This document shows positions 56,553 to 64,000 of a stretch of 64,000 nucleotides of DNA, piece by piece. The notes under the pieces were generated by a model. The model saw only the letters and a list, made by a program, of their open reading frames with translations. It was not told the origin of the DNA and did not search any database. Both the position numbers and the translations under genes were made by a program. The stretch is from Dentipellis sp. KUC8613 (taxonomy: Eukaryota; Basidiomycota; Agaricomycetes; Russulales; Hericiaceae), in NCBI GenBank assembly GCA_002286715.1, contig NSJX01000051.1, forward strand, positions 119,542 through 183,541, written 5' to 3'. Position 1 is the first letter of the stretch, and each line of letters starts with the position of its first letter.

Positions 56553-59500
56553 ATGGACTACGACCGCTACGACGCGCTGCTGCACTACGTGTTCAAGCAG
56601 ACGCAGGGCGACGCCTGGTTCCGCCCCGACGCGTCGCACATCGCCACGGGCGTCTGCGTGCGCGACGAGCACGGCGCGTACCGCGTCTTCCCGTACGAGA
56701 ACCGCGCGCTCGAGCCGTTCGAGCGCGCCGTGCGCGCCATGGGGCTCGTCGTGGCCGTCAAGGTGCGCAGCGCCGCCGCGCATGCCGCCGTGGGCGAGGT
56801 GTGAGTGCTTTCGTCTTGCCTGCGCATCTTGTCGCGTCGTGTCTTTTTGTGTCGTCCTGGTGTGGGGTTGGTGTGCGAGTTATGAACGGCGGACCCGAGA
56901 TGAGAACGAGATGGCAACAGTGGCCAAATTGGGCACAAGGTCGCCTCGCGCCCTGCCTTGTTTTTCATTTCGCACACCCGCGGAAATGAAGTGCGTGTTG
57001 TCCAGTAAAGTGACTCTGGCGGCGGACGCAGCGGCCATCACACAACACGGTGATGGCAGCACCCCCGCATTTTGCGCTCTCCACGTCCATGCATGTCCAT
57101 ACGAGCACCACAACGAGGCCGCCGGCACCGTGCCTTGATCGCCTCACCCGCTTGCCTCATGGCCAGACGGCGCTATCGGTCTATTATCACCTAACTGACT
57201 GACGCGTGCGACGCACAGGGGCCCGGAGGACGCAAGCGTCTACGTCGACGCGAACACGCGCATCCAGATCGTCGAGACGATGGCGGACCTCCCGAACGCC
57301 GACCGCGAGCAGAAGGCCTCCTTCGTCGTGCGTCCCCCTCCCCTCCCTACCACATCCCCACCTCTCCAAAAGCTGACTGTTTCCGTGGCGTGGTGTGTTA
57401 CAGCGCGACGAGCGCGTGCTCGTCGTCTGGGCCGACGCGATCGACACGATCATCCCGATCTGCAGCGACTTCGAGGAGCGCCTCATCCGGCTGCTCTGGC
57501 GCGCGCGCCCCGGCCCCGGCTCGGGCGCCTCGCACCCGTCCTCGTTCTCCGGCGTGCTCTCGCGCACCGAGACCGCGTCTGCGCACTCGCTGCTGCCGAC
57601 GGGCGCGCCTACGTCCAGCGCGGCGCACAGCGGGGGCGGGGCGCTGGCGGGTGGCGCGGGGAAGAGCCTGGGAGTGAGGCGCACGTGGTATGGGCGGAAG
57701 GTAGAAGTCGAGGTCGAGGTGCAGGAGGTTGTGGCTAGGGACGGGGCGGTGGAGGATCTGGAGGGCCCGGAGAAGAGGCCGGCGGTGCTGTATGCGCCGG
57801 TGTACAATGGGATTGCAGCGGGGCTGTCGTTAGGCACGTTTCACTATTCCTCTTCATCTTCTCCCTGTGCATGCTGATATTGGGATATTGGCGTAGTGTA
57901 TTGTGGGAACGGTGTCAGTGAGTCTATTTCATTGGTGCTCGATGGGGTGGTTAGATGCTGAGGTGGGTTGTGCAGAGATCTTGATTGAGGAGTGGCGCCA
58001 GGACGGCTCGTTCGTGCGCTTTGCGCTCGTCGTGGTGTTGCCCTTGTTCTTCTGCATCTCCATGGTTCGTCGTCGTCCGTCCCGCCATCTCATCGTCACA
58101 CGGCGCTCACATGTTCCTTTGTTGCAGTTCTTCAACCTGCAGATCGTACAGAACCTCTCCATGGCGTGCGTCCCCCCCTCCCCCCTCTCCTCACACACAC
58201 GACACGACACTAACCCGAGACAGTATCGGCCCCATCGCGCAGTACCACCGCAACTCGAAGTACTACTCCGCGCGCAAGCCGCGCGCGAACAAGCTCGTGG
58301 ACAGCAGCCTGCCGCACATCACGATCCAGATGCCCGTGTACAAGGAGGGGCTCGAGGGCGTGCTGTGCGTGCCTTCCTCTCATGTACGAGCTTCGTGCTG
58401 ACCGACGGTGTGCGGGAATGCAGGGCCCCGTCGATCGCGTCTCTCAAGAAGGCGATGCGGACGTACGCGCTGCAGGGCGGGACGAGCAGCATCTTCATCA
58501 ACGACGACGGGCTGCGCGTGCGTGTCCTCCCTCCCCCCCCCTCTCTCCCTTCCCTGTACCTCTCCCCCCCTCTACCCCCAACTGACAACTCGCAACGCGC
58601 AGCTGATCCCCGACGAAGAGCGCGCGGCGCGCCTCGCGTTCTACGAGACGCACAACATCGGCTTCGTCGCGCGCCCCGCGCACGGCGAGCCCGCGGCTGC
58701 CGGCGGGGACGCCGCGACGTTCGTGCGCGCGGGCCGCTTCAAGAAGGCGAGCAATATGAACTACGCGCTTGCGCTCTCGCGCGCGGCCGAGCGGCATCTG
58801 CTCGCGCTGCAGGAGCAGGAGAAGCATGCGCCCAGTGTGCCCAGTACTAGTGTCCCGAGTGCCAGTGCACCGAGTGTACCGAGTGTACCGAGCGGGCATT
58901 CGTCGCTGGAAAATGCGAGCGGGGAGCAGGCGGAGGGGGACGAGGAGGCGCGCGTGGAGAGCCTCGAGGACCGCGCGCTGGCGCGGGCGGTGGAGGAGGT
59001 GTGGGAGGCGAGCGGGCGGCGGTGGAGGCCGTGGGCAAGGAATGGGAAGGCGTGTAGGCTGGGCGAGATTATTCTGTTGGTGGATTCGGATACGGTCGTG
59101 CCCGAGGTGCGTCTTGTTCGTTATGGGTTCATGGGTGGATGGGTTTATGGATGGAGTGGTGGGCTGATACGTGTGTGGGTGCGGGTAGGACTGCCTGAGG
59201 GATGCGGCGCGCGAGATGGCGGAGTGCCCGACGGTGGCGATTATCCAGCATGAGTCCGGTGAGTCGTGTAATGAGGGGGAAGAGGAGGATGAAGGAGGCT
59301 GATAAGGCTGGGGTCTTGGTAGATGTGATGCAAGTCGCGAAGCATTATTTCGAGAACGGGATTGCATACTTCACGCGCAGGATCAACAAGTGCATCTCGC
59401 TCAGTACGTTCTTTTCATACGTTCACTCTTCGAACCGCACGTTGATGTGATTTTGCGGCTCCAGCGTGTGCGAATGGCGAGGTTGCGCCCTTCGTCGGAC

Positions 59501-61054
59501 ACAACGCGTGAGCTTTTCGCTGTCAAAACAGAAGGGGAGTTACACCGGTGCTGACCCGGACATCGGCGTGCACAGGTTCCTGCGATGGAGAGCAATGCAA
59601 GACGCAGCCTTCGTAGACAGCACGGACGGGAAGGAGAAGATATGGAGCGAGGCACATGTATCTGAGGATTTCGACATGGCTTTGCGTTTGCAGCTGCGTG
59701 GCTTCATCATCCGGTACGTCGTGCGTAGCGTTTGCGACTAGCGCATCTGACTGACGGGCGTGGTGGGTGGGCAGATGGGCAACGTACTCGCAGGGCGCAT
59801 TCAAAGAGGGCGTCTCGCTCACCATCGACGATGAATTGAGCAGATGGCAAAAATACGCTTATGGTGCGTCCGTTTCTTTCCTTCTCACATCGTTGGGAGC
59901 TAACTGGGCATGTTTAGGATGCAGCGAGTGCGTTATTTTCCTATTTTTCGATTTTTTGTTGGGTAGAAAGCTCATTTTCAATACCCGGACGTGAAGGCTT
60001 CTCTTCAATCCTGTCGTACAGTGGTGGCGCCGCGGACCCATTGCGCATCAGATCCACCGGTTCCTGTGGTCCCCTGCGCCGCTGCACTACAAAATCTCGA
60101 TGATGTCCTGTACGTCTTCGCCCCCTCTCCCCTTTCACACGAAGCTGACCACTTCACCATTCAGATATGTTCTCCTACTGTAAGCCTCCCTTTCATTTCA
60201 TCTCCGAAAGTGCATCATAATCCTGACGAGGGCCATGTATACGCCCAGTCGGCATTGCAGGCGCGATCACGATCAGCATCGTCAACTACGTGCTGCTCGG
60301 GTTCGAGTTCCACGTGGATGCGTTCTACATGCACAGTTTCGAGATCTGGCTCGCGACGACGGTGGTGTTCTTCGGCTCGGGCAATCTTGGGTTCACGCTG
60401 CTTGAGTATCGGCTCGGCGAGAAGAATATCGTGCGTCCTCCCCTTCCTCCCTCCTTTTCTCCGCGACCTAACTTTCGATTTGTAAATGCTAGTTGAAGTC
60501 CCTCCTGATCAATCTTATGTGGATACCATTCTTGTGAGCGCCGTTTATTAGGGTTGGTAATCGGCAGCGCTGATGCAAGAGAATGGGGCGCAGCTTTTTC
60601 TTCTTCGGCGGCCTCAGCATCCCGCTGTCGCAAGCGATCCTCGCGCACCTCTTCTCGTACAACATGACGTGGACCGCGACGAAGAAGGAGGTCGAGCGCT
60701 CGAACTTCTTCAAAGAGGTCCCGCGCATCTTCAAGCGGCAAGTCTCCCGTCCTCCCCCAGCGCATCGTCTGCATGAATACCTTGCTGACATGATATGGCG
60801 CAGATTCTGGTTCCCGCTGCTCGTCTCGACCGTCCTTATCGCGGGCATCATCGTCTGCTCGACGCCGCTCGTCCCGCTCGAGTGGCGCGTCGACGGGAGC
60901 GCGTGGGCAGTCATTTTCCCCATTGCGTGAGTCCTTCCCTCCTCCCCTCTTCGCGTGGTGCAGGTGAGCTGATGGAGTGAGCAGTGTTGCGACGGGGTGC
61001 CATGTGCTGTTCCCCATCTTACTCAACCCGTGGTTGATGATCTTTTCTTACTAA
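56553..61054 (+). CDS. family 2 glycosyltransferase, multi-pass membrane (fungal hyphal GT2 type)
   Basis: Processive-type GT2 in the plasma or secretory membrane; product unknown. The N-terminal domain starts MDYDRYDALLHYVFKQTQGD. Membrane helices follow (VRFALVVVLPLFFCISM), then the catalytic domain: HITIQMPVYKEGL, IFINDDGL, DxD in ILLVDSDTVVPE, AIIQHESDVMQVAKHYFENG, SEDFDMALRLQLRG, RWATYSQGAFKEGVSLTIDD. The usual QxxRW site reads ELSRW (DDELSRWQKYAYG). C-terminal helices: AITISIVNYVLLGFEF, TTVVFFGSGNLGFTL, FPLLVSTVLIAGIIVCSTPL and VATGCHVLFPILLNPWLMIF; stop 61052-61054. It is not a classical chitin synthase. A Ser/Val/Pro repeat and acidic insert (58830-58960) splits the catalytic domain. 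More than fifteen introns. Confidence 0.88.
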
Positions 61055-61866
61055 ACGGTCAACCTACTGCCTACGTATACCGCGGCACTGCAGGTCTTGT
61101 GGTTTCCGCACCGCATCGAGGGCTCAGGCCTCAGGTTTCTCGGCGCGTGCGTTAGAGTATATACCCCTTTTCTGGACTTGAGATTCGGACTCGTAGATTT
61201 TCCCAGTACCCTTTTCTCTTCTTTCTCTTGTTGCATTGCGACTCGAACGTTTGGATTCCGGACTCGACTCGACTATATCTTGCTTCTCGATGACCACCTT
61301 CATACCTATACCATTCGACTGCACGATTCTTGATCCCCTCTACTTATCGTCCCCATTCTCGCGGACATTACGCGCGAGACGATATATACACGCACGCACA
61401 CGGACTTCATATACAAATCACGAACTTTGTCGCGGACTGCTTATCCTCGCCGTGTTGTCCCAGATACTGTAGCTCTTGTTGTTGTCGATACTCAAAACAT
61501 CCCCCCACATAACTTGAACTTGTCGAGTCTTTGCCCACTACCTCTAGGCTCCAGATCTGTTCCGACAACGCAAAAGACAAGCCAAAGACCAGAACCAGAC
61601 ACTAAATAATATTGAATACACTAGTAGACACGCAGTAACCCGTAGCTGCAGCGATTCCGTTTCCGTCCAGGATCCAGTCGCGTCGCGGTGAGTAGCAAAA
61701 CAGACAACCAATCAAGAAAGCAGGCCAAAGATATAGAAATAAATATGAGATACTGATAGAGCGGAGGTCCTCCAGAGGACGCCTGCATCCGTTTTCCACA
61801 AGGGTCTCGCCTCTCGGAGCACACAAGGGTCTCGTCTCAGAGCGCACAGAGGGACTCGGGGCGGCC
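61055..61866. other. convergent intergenic region
   Basis: 0.8 kb between two gene ends (GT2 + strand, MARVEL-like - strand). CT-rich and AT-rich mixed sequence; no gene or repeat is supported. Confidence 0.5.
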
Positions 61867-62858
61867 CTACCGCGAGAAGCGGAGGAAGTCCTCGGTCGTC
61901 TGCGCCTGCGCCATCTCCGGCGCGGGGCTCGTGCTGCCGAAGGGGTAGTCGACGGTCGACGTGCGGCGGTGCCCGCGCTGCGCGTGCGCGGCGAAGCGCG
62001 AGAGCGGCGTCGTCCAGATGTGCTTCTGCCCTGCTTGCGCCTGCGTCACGCTGTAGCGGATGAGGGCGAGCGTCGCGAGGAAGACTGTGTGTGGTGAGGG
62101 AGATTAGGTGGGGATGGAGGGAGGAGGGAGGAGGGAGGGGGGCGTACGGAGGGTCCAGTTGATCCAGACGAAGGCTTGCAGCGCTTGCAGTTCCATGCAC
62201 CAGGAGCGGGTTTCGGGGTAGTCTGCAGGATGGCGTCAGCGAATAAGAGGTGATGGGAATCAGAGGGGGACACACCAGAGGGGATCACGAAGCAGTTCAT
62301 GGGGATATGCTTCCAGCGGGAGCTCGAGAACGCGTTGAAGGCTGCGGAGGCATTAGGACTGACGAAAGAGGAAATTTGGTGACGAGCGTACCGAGCCAGA
62401 AGATGCTGAGGATCGAGAGCATCCCGATCTCGAACGTAGCGCGGGCGGTGTAAGCATTATCAAGGCCGACGTCGAGGAAGAGCCTTGAGGGTCACAATCA
62501 GGTTACCGGACTGCCCAAAGCATGCATGATAGCCGTACATGAGGACCGAGATGATGAGCGTGACGATGGACATGGCAAGCGGGAACTTGTCTGCTACGAC
62601 TGTTCATGCCATGATAGGTGCGGATCAGTGTTCAGCTCAGTTGTCCCCGGGCGGGCTCACGCACAGTAGAACTCCTGGAACATGTTGACGCGTGCAGAGA
62701 GCGCAAGCACGACGACATTGACGAGGACAATGGCCGCTGCGTATTGTCAAGAAGCCGAGGTCAGAAGGTGCTACGTAGACGGCATTATAAACGGGCGCCA
62801 AGCGAAACGCACCATAGATGTAGAAGACCGTCCGGCCTACTGCCGAGATGTTGGCCAT
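61867..62858 (-). CDS. four-helix membrane protein, MARVEL-like
   Basis: ATG 62858 gives MANISAVGRTVFYIYG. Short exons then supply four membrane segments: AAIVLVNVVVLALSARV, FPLAMSIVTLIISVLMYGY, FEIGMLSILSIFWLA and LQAFVWINWTLLFLATLAL. The cytoplasmic tail ends STSPAPEMAQAQTTEDFLRF, then SR and the stop at 61867-61869. Size (about 200 residues) and topology fit the MARVEL-domain proteins of basidiomycetes, which act in membrane apposition and trafficking. Assignment rests on topology more than on a sequence motif. Intron limits are approximate. Confidence 0.7.
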
Positions 62859-63726
62859 TTGGAATGAATTGGTGCGAGAAAGTAGACAAAGAAAATGAAG
62901 AAAAGACAGTCGGTCCACCCGTGGACAAAGATGAAAGAGTGATGTGGGTGGTGTACAATGAAACGGAGTGAGGAGAAGGAAAACCGCGATCACGTCTGGA
63001 TCCAAAGCAGGAGGCCGGGCCTTGCAGTGCTTGACAACACTCAAATGATGTTTCTGGCCCTGATGACCTCGACGACCGTCCCTAGCAACAGGCCCTCGGA
63101 CGGGGTTAGGGTTTCTACATTGCCCTGCGAAACTTCATTTGCAGAGTGCATTCTAGCATGAGGAAATCGGAGGTGTGTATCATGTTACGGGGAGGTATCT
63201 GGAGTAGGTGGGGTAGAGACAGGAAGACGAAACCTGTGACAAGCAGCCTTTTTAGGCCAAGGAGATTGTGAGACAACATACCAATTTTGTTACTCCAAAA
63301 AATCAGTGATTCCTTCTTCTACCACGGGCATCTCTTCAGGCGCGTATATCGGGTTTTTTGGGGGTCACAAGATTCTGAATGAAAGGTCCAAGCACGGTTA
63401 CATCGTGTACCAGGTCAGGCATAGTAGGCTATGAAGGGCCTGGCCGGACAAAAAGATACCCTAGGAAACATCTCCGCTTCGGTTACCCACTGCAGATTTT
63501 GGCTTCCCCACACGTCTTTTTTCGGTTTCGGACCTAGGGGTTTCGATTTTGGGTTTCGGTTTCGGGACTTTACTTTCCGGTTTGGGACTTTAATTTCCCT
63601 TTCAGGGATTTTGATTTCCCAGGTCGGCTACGATTTCGGCTACGATTTCGGCTAGGGTCTCGGTACCGCGGACCGGTAGAGCTGGCTGCTGATCAAACGA
63701 GGCGGGCTGCCTCCTTGCTCTGAGCC
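62859..63726. other. intergenic with short TTTCGG-type repeats
   Basis: No gene is seen. At 63520-63660 the + strand has degenerate repeats such as GGTTTCGG, GGGTTTCGG and two TACGATTTCGGC units (near 63628-63652). A single GGGGTTAGGGTTT lies near 63100. Confidence 0.55.
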
Positions 63727-64000
63727 ATGGCAAAACGAACCCGCCCGCCCGCCACTCTCCGCTACGAATTCGCCAACGATCCTGAAGCTACAGGCACGAT
63801 ACGGATTGACAAGTTACCCCAGACGTGGGACGATCTCATCAAAAAGCTCTGTAAAAGGTGGAAGAAGGAGCCCGACCACGCCGAAGTCTTTTTCAGAGGA
63901 GTCTGCCAAAGCCTCAGCTGTAACGCGTACGGTAGTATTACGTACGAACGATTACGCTTACTTGCCTTCGGCTTCGGCACGGACTTAGCGGACTCCCGTA
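63727..64000 (+). CDS. unidentified ORF, start only, runs off the window
   Basis: From ATG 63727 the frame stays open for 91 codons to the last base. It begins MAKRTRPPATLRYEFANDPE and includes IRIDKLPQTWDDLIKKLCKR, then HAEVFFRGVCQSLSCNAYGS and ERLRLLAFGFGTDLADSR. The composition looks coding, mixed basic and hydrophobic. It has no intron, unlike nearly every other gene here, so a mobile-element protein is possible, but I recognise no domain. Confidence 0.5.
   Translation, partial: MAKRTRPPATLRYEFANDPEATGTIRIDKLPQTWDDLIKKLCKRWKKEPDHAEVFFRGVCQSLSCNAYGSITYERLRLLAFGFGTDLADSR

Noticed and set aside
56553..61054. Reading the GT2 gene as a classical chitin synthase
   Set aside because: Lacks the EDR and QRRRW motifs and the length of chitin synthases; SEDFD and ELSRW point to another GT2 group.

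Overview
The window is nuclear DNA of a filamentous basidiomycete, most likely an Agaricomycete and perhaps Polyporales. Genes are close together and broken by many short GT-AG introns of about 45-70 bp. Codon use is GC-rich. The gene set is fungal: a septation GTPase of the Spg1/Tem1 type, a GH18 chitinase, a membrane-anchored GH16 glucanase, a fungal GT2 and F-box proteins typical of mushroom genomes. No prokaryotic operon, CRISPR array or complete transposon was seen. Exon limits below were read by eye from splice signals and frame.

Layout. 1-6364: 3' part of a class II myosin heavy chain (+). 6807-7717: unknown acidic protein (+). 7.9-9.2 kb: non-coding repeats (a duplicated exon-like block, a pyrimidine minisatellite, a G-rich telomere-like patch). 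9531-17175: two mitochondrial-type D-lactate dehydrogenases (both -) enclose a complete L-2-haloacid dehalogenase (+), with two intron-containing initiator tRNA-Met genes (-) on either side of the second dehydrogenase. 17320-19877: BRF1 of TFIIIB (-). 20586-23452: a 5-oxoprolinase that stops after its first half (+). 23.5-25.0 kb: tandem duplication of a small basic gene (-). 25824-27664: predicted membrane protein whose 3' half is much richer in A+T (+). 27772-29112: RBM18-like RNA-binding protein (-). 29446-31302: F-box-like gene plus tRNA-Asp (both -). 31712-32508: ribosomal protein uL14/RPL23 (-). 33221-34910: F-box/LRR-like protein (+). 35332-36248: Spg1 GTPase (+). 37672-39742: F-box protein with a beta-rich C-terminus (-). 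41404-43650: secreted chitinase (+). 43957-47697: exosome helicase MTR4 (-). 47927-49793: a second tRNA-Asp plus F-box pair, in inverted orientation (+). 52212-54616: GH16 (-). 56553-61054: GT2 (+). 61867-62858: four-helix MARVEL-like protein (-). 63727-64000: start of an unidentified ORF running off the window (+).

How genes may work together. The best candidate for a previously undescribed system is 9.5-16.8 kb. The dehalogenase has all nine residues known to be needed in L-2-haloacid dehalogenases. That reaction turns L-2-haloacids into D-2-hydroxyacids, which are substrates of D-lactate dehydrogenase. The gene is divergent from one dehydrogenase (576-bp shared intergenic region) and convergent with the other, so a haloacid to 2-oxoacid pathway is a reasonable inference. 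Elsewhere the notable structure is duplication: tRNA-Asp/F-box pairs, tRNA-iMet pairs, tandem small genes and non-coding repeats.
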